Assembly: GCA_005888465.1 (NCBI GenBank)
Contig: VAYJ01000048.1
Coordinates: 1-16,438, forward strand
DNA: 16,438 nucleotides
Direction of reading: 5' to 3'
DNA from: Actinomycetota bacterium
GTDB taxonomy: Bacteria; Actinomycetota; UBA4738
Shown one piece after another: positions 1 to 8,366 of this stretch. Position numbers and translations under genes: made by a program. Positions within the stretch are counted from its first letter, which is position 1. Every line of letters begins with the position of its first letter. The notes under the pieces are model-generated. The model was given only the letters and a program-made list of their open reading frames with translations. It was not told the DNA's origin and did not search any database.

Positions 1-731
1 CAGATGAGCGTGTAGAGATCGGGGTGGCGGAGCGACCAGGCGGAGGGCCGCGGCAGGTTGCCGGTGTTGCCGAACGCCTGCCGAACCGATTGCGCGACCG
101 ACGACACGGGGTTCCAGTCGGCAAAGCTCTTGAGGGGACCGGGCAGCAGATCGCTGCGCACGAACGTGTTCGCGATGAAGGTCAGCGGGAAGATGACCAT
201 GAACGACGCGTTGTTCACGACCTCGACCCTGCCCACCTTCAACCCGACGAACGCCATGACCCACGACATCGCGTAGGCGAACAGCAGCAGCAGGAAGTAG
301 CCGCCGATCGCGTGGAGCGGGCCGGTCCGGATGCGCCACCCGACGACGAGCCCGGTGATCGACATCACCGCGATCGACGTCGAGTTGTACGCGATGTCGC
401 TCGCGGTCCTTCCCACCAGGACCGCCGACGGAGCCATCGGCAGTGAGCGGAACCGGTCGACGATCCCCTTGGTCATGTCGTCGGCCATACCGACGCCCGT
501 GAAGGTCGATCCGAAGATCACCGTCTGCACGAAGACGCCGGCGATCAGGTACTCGCGGTACGACACGCCCGGGATCTTGATGGAGCTGCCGAACACGTAG
601 GCGAACAGCACCACGAACATGATGGGGGACATGAGGGTCCAGACGAAGATGTCCGGGACCCGCTTGATCTTGATGAGGTTGCGCTTGGCGACGATCGAGC
701 CGTCAGCCAGGGTGAGAGCGAGCTTGCTCAT
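1..731 (-). CDS. DrrB-type ABC-2 exporter permease (3' end cut by window)
   Basis: Membrane subunit of an ABC-2 family exporter of the daunorubicin-resistance (DrrB) type. About 243 residues are visible, starting MSKLALTLADGSIVAKRNL; the C-terminus lies beyond base 1. The N-terminal cytoplasmic stretch with KRNLIKIKRVPD is typical of DrrB proteins. It is followed by hydrophobic segments around residues 29-47 (LMSPIMFVVLFAYVFG), 58-72, 105-123, 133-150 and 165-180, and by the conserved region DRFRSLPMAPSAVLVGR near residues 90-105. The start is an ATG overlapping the stop codon of the upstream ATPase gene (ATGA), with a perfect AAGGAGGT ribosome binding site 6 bases before it, so the two subunits are made together. 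The substrate cannot be told from sequence; drugs, lipids and polyketides are all known for this family. Confidence in family is high. Confidence 0.93.
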   Translation of the reverse strand, partial: MSKLALTLADGSIVAKRNLIKIKRVPDIFVWTLMSPIMFVVLFAYVFGSSIKIPGVSYREYLIAGVFVQTVIFGSTFTGVGMADDMTKGIVDRFRSLPMAPSAVLVGRTASDIAYNSTSIAVMSITGLVVGWRIRTGPLHAIGGYFLLLLFAYAMSWVMAFVGLKVGRVEVVNNASFMVIFPLTFIANTFVRSDLLPGPLKSFADWNPVSSVAQSVRQAFGNTGNLPRPSAWSLRHPDLYTLI

Positions 732-1738
732 CGCACGACCTCCTTCTCCTTCGCCTCGTCACGACCCGCGCGCCTCCCGTCCGACTGCGAGGTGGCCTCC
801 TCGGCCGCGTGGCCGGTGAGGGAGAGGAACACGTCGTCGAGGGTCGGGCGCCGCAGGCCCACGTCGTCGACCGCGATGGCTCGGTCCTTCAACGCCTCAA
901 GCACCTCCCGCAGGATGTCCACGCCACGCGTGACGGCGGCCGTCACGGTGCAGGTCTCCTCCTCCACCCGGATCTCTCCGACGGAGAGCTCCGCGAGAAC
1001 GACCTTCGTCGCCGGGATCTGCGCCGAGTCGGCGAGGACCACCTCCACCCGCTCACCGCCGATCCGGGCCTTGAGCTCGTCCGGATGGCCGTGGGCGATC
1101 ATCTGCCCTCGGTCGATCACGACGATGTCGTCCGCCAACCGGTCGGCCTCGTCCATGTATTGCGTGGTCAAGAGCGCCGTCGATCCGCCTCGAACGAGCT
1201 CCCGGATCGTGTCCCACATCTGTGTACGGCTGCGGGGATCGAGGCCCGTGGTCGGCTCGTCCAGGAACAGGACCTCCGGCTCGGCCACGAGCGCGGCGGC
1301 GAGGTCCAGCCGGCGCCGCATCCCTCCCGAGTAGGTCTTCGCGGGGCGGTCCCCGGCGTCGTCGAGCTCGAAGCGCTCGAGCAGCTCACGGGCACGGGCC
1401 CGCGACCGGCGAGCTCCCAGGTGATAGAGCCGGCCCACCATCTCGAGGTTCTCGTAGCCGGTCAGGTACTCGTCGACGGCCGCGTTCTGGCCCGACAGCC
1501 CGATGCGCTCCCGTACCTTGTCGGGCTGGGCCACGACGTCGATGCCGGCGACGGTGGCCATGCCGCCGTCGGGCTCGAGAAGCGTGGTCAGGATGCGCAC
1601 CGCCGTCGTCTTGCCGGCCCCGTTCGGCCCCAGCAGACCGAGCACGGTGCCTTGCGGAACGTCCAGGTCGAGGCCGCGCAGCGCCTCGACATTGCCGAAC
1701 CGCTTCACCAGCCCCGACGTGTGGATCATCTCGGTCAC
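728..1738 (-). CDS. DrrA-type ABC exporter ATP-binding protein
   Basis: ATPase subunit (336 aa) that powers the adjacent ABC-2 permease. Visible motifs are Walker A GPNGAGKT at residues 37-44, Q-loop Gln84, ABC signature YSGGMRRRLDLA at 136-147, and Walker B VLFLDEP at 156-162 with D160/E161. The switch region reads LLTTQYMDEADRLAD, with Gln where many ABC ATPases have His, as is usual in the DrrA family. A DUF4162-like C-terminal domain follows, and the last ~25 residues are a charged tail. The start chosen is GTG at 1738, because AAGGAGGGG lies 6 bases upstream; the open frame extends another 324 codons, but that part is antisense to the amidohydrolase. An ATG at 1729 is an alternative start. 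The gene is divergent from the amidohydrolase across 45 bases and overlaps the permease by 4 bases. Confidence 0.95.
   Translation of the reverse strand: MTEMIHTSGLVKRFGNVEALRGLDLDVPQGTVLGLLGPNGAGKTTAVRILTTLLEPDGGMATVAGIDVVAQPDKVRERIGLSGQNAAVDEYLTGYENLEMVGRLYHLGARRSRARARELLERFELDDAGDRPAKTYSGGMRRRLDLAAALVAEPEVLFLDEPTTGLDPRSRTQMWDTIRELVRGGSTALLTTQYMDEADRLADDIVVIDRGQMIAHGHPDELKARIGGERVEVVLADSAQIPATKVVLAELSVGEIRVEEETCTVTAAVTRGVDILREVLEALKDRAIAVDDVGLRRPTLDDVFLSLTGHAAEEATSQSDGRRAGRDEAKEKEVVR
738..745 (-). promoter_or_regulatory. Strong Shine-Dalgarno site for the DrrB permease
   Basis: AAGGAGGT read on the minus strand, 6 bases before the ATG at 731. It matches the 16S anti-Shine-Dalgarno fully and lies inside the last codons of the ATPase gene. 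It decides the permease start and supports coupled translation. Confidence 0.85.
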
Positions 1739-1763
1739 GAGTCGCCCCTCCTTCTCGGGCACC

Positions 1764-1769
1764 AGCCTA
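1764..1769 (-). promoter_or_regulatory. Probable -10 element for the drrAB-type operon
   Basis: TAGGCT on the minus strand, giving a predicted transcript start near 1757 and a leader of about 20 bases that includes the AAGGAGGGG site at 1745-1753. No convincing -35 hexamer is seen. It lies back-to-back with the plus-strand -10 at 1772-1777, with only two bases between them. Confidence 0.4.
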
Positions 1770-1771
1770 CC

Positions 1772-1777
1772 TATACT
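1772..1777 (+). promoter_or_regulatory. -10 element predicting a leaderless amidohydrolase mRNA
   Basis: TATACT ends 6 bases before the GTG at 1784, so transcription should begin at or next to the start codon. There is no Shine-Dalgarno sequence before this GTG in the plus direction. No good -35 hexamer is visible 16-18 bases upstream. Confidence 0.55.
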
Positions 1778-1783
1778 TCGCGC

Positions 1784-3295
1784 GTGAAGACGCTCTACCG
1801 GGCGCGGCGCGTCTACACGCTCAGCCACCCGCAAACCGGGGACTGGCTCCTCGTCGACGAACGTCACGTCGAACGCGTCGGCGTGGGCGAGTCGCCGGCC
1901 GCCGACCGCCTCGTCGAACTTCCCGGCACCGTCATCCTCCCCGGCTTCATCGATACGCACGTGCATCTCACCGGCACCGGCCTGTCGCGCCTCGGGATCC
2001 CCATCGAGCGGGCCCGCTCGGCCGAGGAGCTGCTCGGCCTGGTCGCCGAGGAGCTCACGCACGATCCCGCGAAGGTCCTCGCCCACGGGTTCGACGAGAG
2101 CCACTGGGAGCGGCCGGAGCTGCCGTCTGGGCCCGACCTCGACGACCTGGGGGACGTCCCGATCATCCTGGTGCGCGCGGACGGGCACCTCTCGCTCGCG
2201 AACGCTCCCGCGCTGAAGGAGTCGGGCGCCATCGAGCTGGAAGGCGTCGAGCGCGACGAGGTCGGGCGCCCGACGGGGGTCGTGCGGCGCGAGGCCAACG
2301 AGCGCGTCCAGCGCTGGTTCCACGAAGCGCTCACCGACCACGAGATCCGCGAACTGCAGCTGCAGGCGGCGGCGCTCGCCGCCTCGCGTGGCGTCACGTG
2401 CGTGCACGAGATGGCCATCCCCGCGTGGCGGGGCCGGCGCGACGTCGAGGTGCTCATGGAGCACCGCGCGCAGCTCCCGGTCGACGTGGTCCCGTACGTC
2501 GCGGACAAGGACATCCCCTACGTCATGGACCTCGGACTGGAGACGATCGGCGGCGACCTCTCCCTGGACGGCTCGATCGGGGCGCGAACGGCGGCGCTCT
2601 CGGAGCCCTACCGCGACGACCGCGGGCGGGGGGCGCTCTACGAACGGGAGGACGGCCTGGCGGAGTTCTTCCACAACGCCCACCTCGCGGGGTTCCAGGT
2701 CGCGGTGCACGCGATCGGGGACGCGGCGATCGAGCAGGCGGTCGGCGCGTGGGAGCGCGTGTACCGGGCGCTCGACTCAAGGGGGCGACGGCACTTCCGC
2801 GCGCGCCGCCACCGGATCGAGCACTTCGAGCTCTGCACCGCGGACCAGGTCGAACGGGCGGCGGCGCTCGGCCTCGCCATCTCGATCCAGCCGGCGTTCG
2901 ACGCGGCCTGGGGCCATCCCGGCGCGCTGTACGACCGCCGTTTGGGGTCCGAGCGAGCGGCCGCCATGAACCCGTTCGGGGCCCTCCTCGCGCGCGGGCT
3001 GCTGTTGGGCGCGGGCTCCGACTCGCCGATCACCGAGCTCGACCCGATGGAGGGCCTGTGGGCGCTCGAGACCCACCACGACCCTAGCCAGCGGATGAAC
3101 CGCGAGGAGGCCGTTCGCCTGTTCACGGCCGGCAGCGCCGCGCTCGCGCACCTGGAGGACAAGAAGGGCCGGTTGCGCCCGGGGATGCAGGCCGACTTCG
3201 CCGCCTACGACGCCGACCCGGTCTCGGCCGACGACCCGCGCGGCATCCGGCCGGTGCTCACGGTCTCGCGCGGGCGAGAGGTCTTCGCGACCTGA
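1784..3295 (+). CDS. YtcJ-like amidohydrolase (Amidohydro_3 family)
   Basis: Metal-dependent hydrolase of 503 aa from the amidohydrolase superfamily, closest in pattern to YtcJ and N-substituted formamide deformylase-like proteins. Metal-site motifs are in the expected order: DTHVH with H59 and H61, HAIGD with H309, RIEHFE with H347, and GSDSP with D413. The C-terminal GRLRPGMQADFAAYDADP is the usual return to the small beta-sandwich domain. The start is GTG at 1784 (reading VKTLYRARRVYTL), chosen because a TATACT box sits 6 bases upstream and because the frame before it is antisense to the ATPase. No signal peptide is seen, so it is probably cytoplasmic. The substrate is unknown. It converges on sbcC with only 3 bases between the two stop codons, leaving no room for a separate terminator. 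Confidence 0.92.
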   Translation: MKTLYRARRVYTLSHPQTGDWLLVDERHVERVGVGESPAADRLVELPGTVILPGFIDTHVHLTGTGLSRLGIPIERARSAEELLGLVAEELTHDPAKVLAHGFDESHWERPELPSGPDLDDLGDVPIILVRADGHLSLANAPALKESGAIELEGVERDEVGRPTGVVRREANERVQRWFHEALTDHEIRELQLQAAALAASRGVTCVHEMAIPAWRGRRDVEVLMEHRAQLPVDVVPYVADKDIPYVMDLGLETIGGDLSLDGSIGARTAALSEPYRDDRGRGALYEREDGLAEFFHNAHLAGFQVAVHAIGDAAIEQAVGAWERVYRALDSRGRRHFRARRHRIEHFELCTADQVERAAALGLAISIQPAFDAAWGHPGALYDRRLGSERAAAMNPFGALLARGLLLGAGSDSPITELDPMEGLWALETHHDPSQRMNREEAVRLFTAGSAALAHLEDKKGRLRPGMQADFAAYDADPVSADDPRGIRPVLTVSRGREVFAT

Positions 3296-3298
3296 GCC

Positions 3299-5863
3299 CT
3301 ATGCGACGAACGCCACGCGGCTCCCGCGCGGTGACTTCTCCACCTCGATTCGAGGGAACTGCTCGGCCAGCTCACGGACGTGGGTGATGACCCCCACGAG
3401 CCGGCCGTCGCCGCCCAGCTGCTCGATCGCGTCGATCACCGTGCGGAGGGATTCGGGGTCGAGCGTGCCGAATCCCTCGTCCAGGAACAAGCTGTCCAGC
3501 CCGGCGCGATCGGTGACGGAGATCGCTCGCACCTGATCGGCCAGAGCAAGCGCCAGAGCGAGCGACGCGAGGAAGGTCTCGCCGCCCGAGAGGGTCCGGA
3601 CGCTTCGCTCGTCGTCGCCGTTCCACGTGTCCACGACGAAGAACTCGTCCTCCCGGCACGCCAGGCGGTAGCGGCCGTCGGAGAGCGAGGCGAGCCGGCG
3701 CGAGCCCTCGGCGGCGAGCGCCTGGAGCGCCTCGGCCTGCAGGTAGGCGATGAGATGGTCGGCGCGAAGCTCCAGGGCGAGCGCGTGGAAGCGGGCGGCG
3801 CGCGCCTTCGCCTCGGTCGCGTCGCGTTCGAGTTCGCGCCTGCGTTCGATCCGCCCCGCGAGGTCCTTGGCCCGCTGGCCCGCGGCCGCCGCCTCCGCCG
3901 TCGCATCCCGAGCCGCACCGGCGGCGGCCTCGGCCAGCTCCTCGGGCGACGCGTCGTCCGCGAGCCCCTCGGGCAGGAGCCCCCTGGCCTTCGCCACCAG
4001 CTCGTCGGCGGCGGACCGGCGCGCGGTCGCCGCATCACCGAGGGCGGCCGCCAGGGCACCGAGGGCGGTGGCCACCTCGTCCGCGTGGACGGCGGCGGCT
4101 GCAGGGTCCGCGGAGCGTGCCAGCCGGGGGAGCGTGGGAGCCGCGAAGCTCCCACCCGCCGATGACCGTGCCCGCGACACCATGGGCGCGAGATCGAACT
4201 CGACGCGCGTCCTCGCCTGGGCCGTCGCGGCGGCCACGCGATCGCGTTCGTGCTCCGCCCTCGACTGCGCCTGCTCCGCCTCGCGGCAGCGCTCGGCGGC
4301 CGACCGCTCCGCCTGCAGGAGCGCCTCCATCCGGTCGGCGCGCGCCGCAAGCTCGCGCCCCGGCTCGAGCGGGAGCGGGTCGCCGAGCGAGCCCTGCAGC
4401 TCCGCGACCAGCGCGGCGACGTCGGCGTCACGGGCGCTCACGTCCTCCGTGAGCCGCTGTTCCTCGAAGAGCGACGCCTCCAGCTCGCGAGCCGCGCCCT
4501 CGGCTGCCCGTTCCCTGACCACGACCTCCTCGTGGGCCGCCGCCACGGCGGCGCGCGACCTCTCCAGCGCCGCCCGCGAGCGGGCGAGGGCTGCGGTGGC
4601 GGCACGGCGAGGAACCCGTGCGAGCCGGGTCCCGCACACGGGACACGGATCGCCGGCGTGGGCACCGGCCAGGAGCGCCGCGACGTGGTCGTCCGTCTGG
4701 GCCTGGAGCAGCGCGTGCTCGCGTTCGGCTGCGGCCGCCTCCGCCCCGTCGGCGCTCTCCCGGGCGGTCGCAAGCGCGCTCCGCGCCCTCTCGAGCGCGA
4801 CTGCTAGACCGGGAGCGGCCGACCGGACACTAGCCAGGCGGTCGCGGGCCGCCTGGGCTGCCCGATGGAGCGCGGCCAGCCCCTCGGCTCTGGTTCGGGC
4901 CTGCACGAGCGCAACCAGGGGTCCCCAGGAGGCCTCGGCCTCCTCCCGCGCCTTGAGCGCCTTCGCCTCGAGATCCGCCGCCGCCCTGGCGGCCGCGACC
5001 GCCGCGCGAAGCTCCGCCCCGGACGCCTTCGCCCGCTCGCCCAGCCCCGCCAGCTCCCGTGCGGCCTCCTCGACCTCGACGCGGCGGCCCCCGACCTCCT
5101 CCAGGAGCGCCGACAGCTCGTCGCCGGCCGCCCGCTCGCGATCCCATCGGGCGGCCAAGGCGCCGAGCTCCTTGGCCGTCTTCGCGAGCGTCCGTTCCGC
5201 CGCAGCGGCGCTCTTGGCGGCCCGCTTCGCCTCGGTCAGCGCCTCGGGCGTCGCGTCCGCGAACTCCCGCTCCAGGAGGTCCTGCATCGTCTGGGCCCGG
5301 ATGCTCGACCCCTTCGCGATCGCGCCGGCGCGTTCGGCCATCCGGCGGAACACGGCGAGCCCGAGCAGCTCGGTGAGGATGTCCCGGCGCTTGCGCGGGT
5401 CTCCCACCAGGAACTCCTGGAACCGGCCCTGCGGCAGCAGCACGGACCGGGTGAACCCGTCGTACGACAGGCCGATCCGCTCGAGCATCATCCGCTCGGC
5501 GTCCCTCACCCTGTCCGCGCCCTCACCCGCCTGTACCCACGCCCCGTCCGGGTCGGCGCGCTCGAGCAGGATCTTCGTCGCGCCTCTTGACGGCGTGGAG
5601 CGGGTCACCCGGTAGCGCTCGCGGCCCACCTCGAACTCGAGCTTGACCGCCATCCTCGGCTGCCCCTGGCTGATCAGCTGGCTCACACGGTCGCCGACGC
5701 GCTCGACCCTCCCGTAGAGCGCATACGTCATCGCGTCCAGCAGCGAGGACTTCCCCGACCCGGTCTGGCCGCTGATCGCGAAGACGTCCAGCTCGGAGAA
5801 GTCCACGTCGACGGGGTCGCGGAAGGCCGTGAAGCCGCGGAGCTCGAGCCGGAGCGGGCGCAC
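3299..5863 (-). CDS. sbcC: Exonuclease subunit SbcC (Rad50-like ATPase)
   Basis: ATPase and tether subunit (854 aa) of the SbcCD nuclease, which processes DNA ends and hairpins. The N-terminal half-site has Walker A GQTGSGKS at residues 32-39 and Q-loop VLLPQGRFQEF around Gln145. The middle is long, Ala/Glu/Arg-rich and coiled-coil-like. It is interrupted by a zinc hook with C407-P-V-C410, where two molecules dimerise. The C-terminal half-site has signature LSGGE at 758-762 and Walker B FLDEGFGTLD with D795/E796. At 854 aa it is shorter than E. coli SbcC (about 1050 aa), which implies shorter coils; no key residue is missing. Its GTG start follows the sbcD TAG stop with no base between, so translation is very probably coupled. 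It converges on the amidohydrolase. Confidence 0.97.
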   Translation of the reverse strand: MRPLRLELRGFTAFRDPVDVDFSELDVFAISGQTGSGKSSLLDAMTYALYGRVERVGDRVSQLISQGQPRMAVKLEFEVGRERYRVTRSTPSRGATKILLERADPDGAWVQAGEGADRVRDAERMMLERIGLSYDGFTRSVLLPQGRFQEFLVGDPRKRRDILTELLGLAVFRRMAERAGAIAKGSSIRAQTMQDLLEREFADATPEALTEAKRAAKSAAAAERTLAKTAKELGALAARWDRERAAGDELSALLEEVGGRRVEVEEAARELAGLGERAKASGAELRAAVAAARAAADLEAKALKAREEAEASWGPLVALVQARTRAEGLAALHRAAQAARDRLASVRSAAPGLAVALERARSALATARESADGAEAAAAEREHALLQAQTDDHVAALLAGAHAGDPCPVCGTRLARVPRRAATAALARSRAALERSRAAVAAAHEEVVVRERAAEGAARELEASLFEEQRLTEDVSARDADVAALVAELQGSLGDPLPLEPGRELAARADRMEALLQAERSAAERCREAEQAQSRAEHERDRVAAATAQARTRVEFDLAPMVSRARSSAGGSFAAPTLPRLARSADPAAAAVHADEVATALGALAAALGDAATARRSAADELVAKARGLLPEGLADDASPEELAEAAAGAARDATAEAAAAGQRAKDLAGRIERRRELERDATEAKARAARFHALALELRADHLIAYLQAEALQALAAEGSRRLASLSDGRYRLACREDEFFVVDTWNGDDERSVRTLSGGETFLASLALALALADQVRAISVTDRAGLDSLFLDEGFGTLDPESLRTVIDAIEQLGGDGRLVGVITHVRELAEQFPRIEVEKSPRGSRVAFVA

Positions 5864-7021
5864 CTACGCGCCCTCCAGCTCGGCGACCTCGTCGAAGGCG
5901 TCGAGCACCTCGGCGGGCACCTGGTCGACGCCGTGCTCCGTCCGGTAGAAGGAGATGAACTGGTCCCGGGAGGCGAGCGAGGAGACGGGCGGGCCCGCCG
6001 GCTCGGCCTCGACGCGCTCGTAGGAGATTCGCACGTCCACGGCGTTCGGCAGCTCGTCCCGCACCCGGTCGTTCAGGCCCGGCATCGGTCCCTCGGTCAG
6101 CACCTCGACCCGCAGGTGGGCGTCGGGAAGCCCACGGCCCTTCGCCAGGACCTCGTCCACCGTCCCCCGGACGTCCACCAGGCGCCGCCCGGCAGAGAGC
6201 GCCACCTCGCGCACCTTGGCGGGCACGCCGGGATGCGCCTCGACGATCGCGACCGACTTCGTCTGCTCTCGCTCGCCGAAGTCGAGCTGCAGCAGCGAAC
6301 CGGCGTAGCGCGTGGGCGAGGGGGCCCCGCGAACGGCCTGCGGGCGGTGCACGTGGCCGAGCGCGACGTAGGAGGCCGTCGCGGGCAGGCGAGACGGCGA
6401 CACGGCGTATTCGATCCCGATCGTGATCTGGTGCTCCCCGCCGCCCGGGATCGCGCCGTCGGTAAAGAGGTGGCCCAGGAGCACGTTCACGCGGTCGGGG
6501 CGGAAGGGCTCGCACATCGCCTCGATGAGCCGGCCCATCCCCTCGGCGTAGCTCTGATACCAGGCCTCGGTCGCGCGGAAGAGCGCGGCGGCGTCGCCGA
6601 AACGCCGCTCGGGGACGAACGGCAGGCACGCCACCTGGGCGATCTCCGAGCCGTCGCGGGACGCCACCTCGACGAGCGAGCCGTCGGACGGCGGGACCAC
6701 CCGGGGGACCACGACGACGCCGATCGGACGAAGGAGCTGCGCGAGCGCGCCGAGGCGGCTCGCGGCATCGTGGTTCCCGGGGATCGCGACGACAGGGATC
6801 GACGCCTCGTAGAGGCGCACGAGCGCCTCGAACACGAGCGCGTCGGCCTCCGGGGACGGGGAGCGCTGGTCGTAGACGTCCCCCGCCAGGAGCACGGCGT
6901 CCACGGCCTCCTCGCGCGCGATGCCGACGACCTCGCGGAGCGCGTCGGCGAACTCCTCGGCCCGCGAGCGCCCACGGATCGTCCGCCCGACGTGCCAGTC
7001 GCCCGTGTGCAGCAGCCTCAC
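5864..7021 (-). CDS. sbcD: Exonuclease subunit SbcD (Mre11-like nuclease)
   Basis: Mn-dependent nuclease subunit (385 aa) of SbcCD, from the calcineurin-like phosphoesterase family. All phosphoesterase motifs are present: TGDWHVG with D8 and H10, AGDVYD with D48, PGNHD with N83/H84/D85, GHLF with H184, and GHVHRP with H223 and H225. Beyond residue ~280 lies the capping and SbcC-binding region. The start is GTG (reading VRLLHTGDWH), which fits the family N-terminus exactly. A TAGGCT hexamer ends 6 bases before it, so the sbcDC message is predicted to be leaderless. It is first in a two-gene operon with sbcC, in the usual D-then-C order. Confidence 0.97.
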   Translation of the reverse strand: MRLLHTGDWHVGRTIRGRSRAEEFADALREVVGIAREEAVDAVLLAGDVYDQRSPSPEADALVFEALVRLYEASIPVVAIPGNHDAASRLGALAQLLRPIGVVVVPRVVPPSDGSLVEVASRDGSEIAQVACLPFVPERRFGDAAALFRATEAWYQSYAEGMGRLIEAMCEPFRPDRVNVLLGHLFTDGAIPGGGEHQITIGIEYAVSPSRLPATASYVALGHVHRPQAVRGAPSPTRYAGSLLQLDFGEREQTKSVAIVEAHPGVPAKVREVALSAGRRLVDVRGTVDEVLAKGRGLPDAHLRVEVLTEGPMPGLNDRVRDELPNAVDVRISYERVEAEPAGPPVSSLASRDQFISFYRTEHGVDQVPAEVLDAFDEVAELEGA

Positions 7022-7027
7022 GGGGAC

Positions 7028-7033
7028 AGCCTA
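7028..7033 (-). promoter_or_regulatory. -10 element predicting a leaderless sbcDC mRNA
   Basis: TAGGCT on the minus strand, 6 bases before the sbcD GTG. The 46-base gap to the MFS gene stop is just enough for a core promoter. The best -35 candidate is weak (TGTGAT about 18 bases upstream). No Shine-Dalgarno sequence precedes sbcD. Confidence 0.5.
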
Positions 7034-7067
7034 CGCCCGCGAGAGACAGGAATCACATGCGTGTAAC

Positions 7068-8315
7068 TCACGGGGCGACGGGGAGCCGACGCAGGGTCCG
7101 GACCGGGGAGAGCAGCGGTGGCAGGAACGCCGCCATCTCGCCGGCGGCCGCGATCCAGAGCGTGGTCCGGAGCCCGAGGTGAGTCCCGAGCACACCCCCG
7201 AGGAATGCGCCGATGGGGATGACCCCCCAGGAGATGAAGCGGTGGGTCGCGAACGCGCGACCCAGGATCCGGTCGGGGGTGGCCGCCTGGAGCAAGCTTC
7301 GCCCGTTCACGCTGAAGATGACCCCACCGAAGGTCGCCACCAGCCCATAGGCGAGCAGGAGCGCCGTCGCCGAACCGGGCGTCGCGAGCGGCACGAACAC
7401 GCCGCCGAGCCCCACGATGAACGCGCCGGCGACGATGGTCGGCCCGATGCCGATCCGCGTGCTGATGCGCTCGGCGACGAGGGCACCGAAGAGCATGCCG
7501 GCACTCCCCAGGCTGAGCAGCACCCCGATCCGGCCCGGGCTGAGGTGCAGGGCCCGGACCGCGAAGAGGAGCAGGCACACCTGGCCCATCTGCAGGAACA
7601 GGTTCCCGATGATGACCCCACCGACCACGGGGCGGATCAGCCGGTTGCGGGCGACGAAGCGAAGGCCCTCCCCGATCTGTCGGCGCATGCGCTCAGGCTC
7701 ACCGACGGGCCGCACCACCGGGATCTCCCGGGCTCGGATAGCGAGGAGCGAGGCCACCGAGGCCAGGTAGCTCGCCGCGTCGGCAAGGATCGCGCCAGGC
7801 GCGGAGAGCCCCTGCACGAGCAGCCCCGCGATCCCGGGGCCGCCGAGCTCGGCGCCCGAGCGGGACATCTCGAGCTTCGCGTTCGCTTCCACGAGGCGAT
7901 CGCGGGACACGAGCGACGGCACGTAAGGGACGTAGGCGATGTCGAAGAAGACGGTGCCGACCCCCGAGAGGAAGCCAACGACGTAGAGCTGCGCGAGATG
8001 CAGGATCCCGAGCGCGTAGGCGAGCGGGACCGATCCCATGACCGCGAACCGGCCGAGGTTCGTCGCGATCAGGATCGGCCGGCGCGGGAGCCGGTCCACC
8101 CAGACACCGACGGGGAGCCCGAGCAGCGCGAACGGGAGGAACTCGACGGTCGAGAGGATGCCCACCTGGAAGGCGTTCGCCTTGAACACGAGGATCGCGG
8201 TGAGGGGCAGCGCGAGGAGCGTGACCTGCGACCCGAGGAGGCTCACCGTCTGGCCGAACCACAGCCGCATGAAGTCGGGATGCCGCCAGAGGCTTCGCGT
8301 CGGCTCGGGCGGCAT
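7068..8315 (-). CDS. MFS transporter, MFS_3 / EntS-like exporter
   Basis: Integral membrane protein of 415 aa. The N-terminus (PTRSLWRHPDFMRLWFGQTV, then SLLGSQVTLLALPLTAI) is the hallmark of the MFS_3 / transmembrane secretion effector family, which includes enterobactin exporter EntS and macrolide exporters. The loop GVWVDRLPRRPIL near residues 70-83 is the MFS motif A, between helices 2 and 3. About twelve hydrophobic segments can be counted along the chain. The start is ATG at 8315, with a CATAAT box 6 bases upstream and no ribosome binding site. The gene is divergent from the PPOX/MDMPI operon across 51 bases. The substrate is unknown; the divergent pairing with redox and thiol enzymes is compatible with efflux of a toxic metabolite, but that is inference. 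Confidence 0.93.
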   Translation of the reverse strand: MPPEPTRSLWRHPDFMRLWFGQTVSLLGSQVTLLALPLTAILVFKANAFQVGILSTVEFLPFALLGLPVGVWVDRLPRRPILIATNLGRFAVMGSVPLAYALGILHLAQLYVVGFLSGVGTVFFDIAYVPYVPSLVSRDRLVEANAKLEMSRSGAELGGPGIAGLLVQGLSAPGAILADAASYLASVASLLAIRAREIPVVRPVGEPERMRRQIGEGLRFVARNRLIRPVVGGVIIGNLFLQMGQVCLLLFAVRALHLSPGRIGVLLSLGSAGMLFGALVAERISTRIGIGPTIVAGAFIVGLGGVFVPLATPGSATALLLAYGLVATFGGVIFSVNGRSLLQAATPDRILGRAFATHRFISWGVIPIGAFLGGVLGTHLGLRTTLWIAAAGEMAAFLPPLLSPVRTLRRLPVAP

Positions 8316-8321
8316 GGCCGG

Positions 8322-8327
8322 ATTATG
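8322..8327 (-). promoter_or_regulatory. -10 element predicting a leaderless MFS mRNA
   Basis: CATAAT on the minus strand, ending 6 bases before the ATG at 8315. No clear -35 hexamer is seen. The zone where its -35 would lie (about 8345-8350) overlaps the upstream half of the divergent plus-strand promoter. Confidence 0.5.
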
Positions 8328-8354
8328 ACGGCCCGCCGAACGGCGCGATCGGGC

Positions 8355-8360
8355 TAGGAT
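8355..8360 (+). promoter_or_regulatory. -10 element predicting a leaderless PPOX mRNA
   Basis: TAGGAT on the plus strand, ending 6 bases before the ATG at 8367. It has the same geometry as the elements before sbcD, the MFS gene and the amidohydrolase. No Shine-Dalgarno sequence is present. Confidence 0.5.
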
Positions 8361-8366
8361 GCAGAG

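Noticed and set aside
168..179. CGAACGTGTTCG palindrome resembling a LexA box
   Set aside because: The spacing between GAAC and GTTC is 2 bases, not 4, and the site is inside the permease coding region.
809..1783. Long upstream extension of the amidohydrolase reading frame
   Set aside because: This part is antisense to the well-supported DrrA ATPase and encodes a low-complexity Arg/Gly/Pro-rich chain. The TATACT-GTG signal at 1772-1786 marks the real start.
3380..5615. Long open frames opposite sbcC on the plus strand
   Set aside because: They are Ala/Ser/Arg-rich shadows caused by high GC at third positions, with no recognisable domain and no start signals. sbcC has all its motifs.
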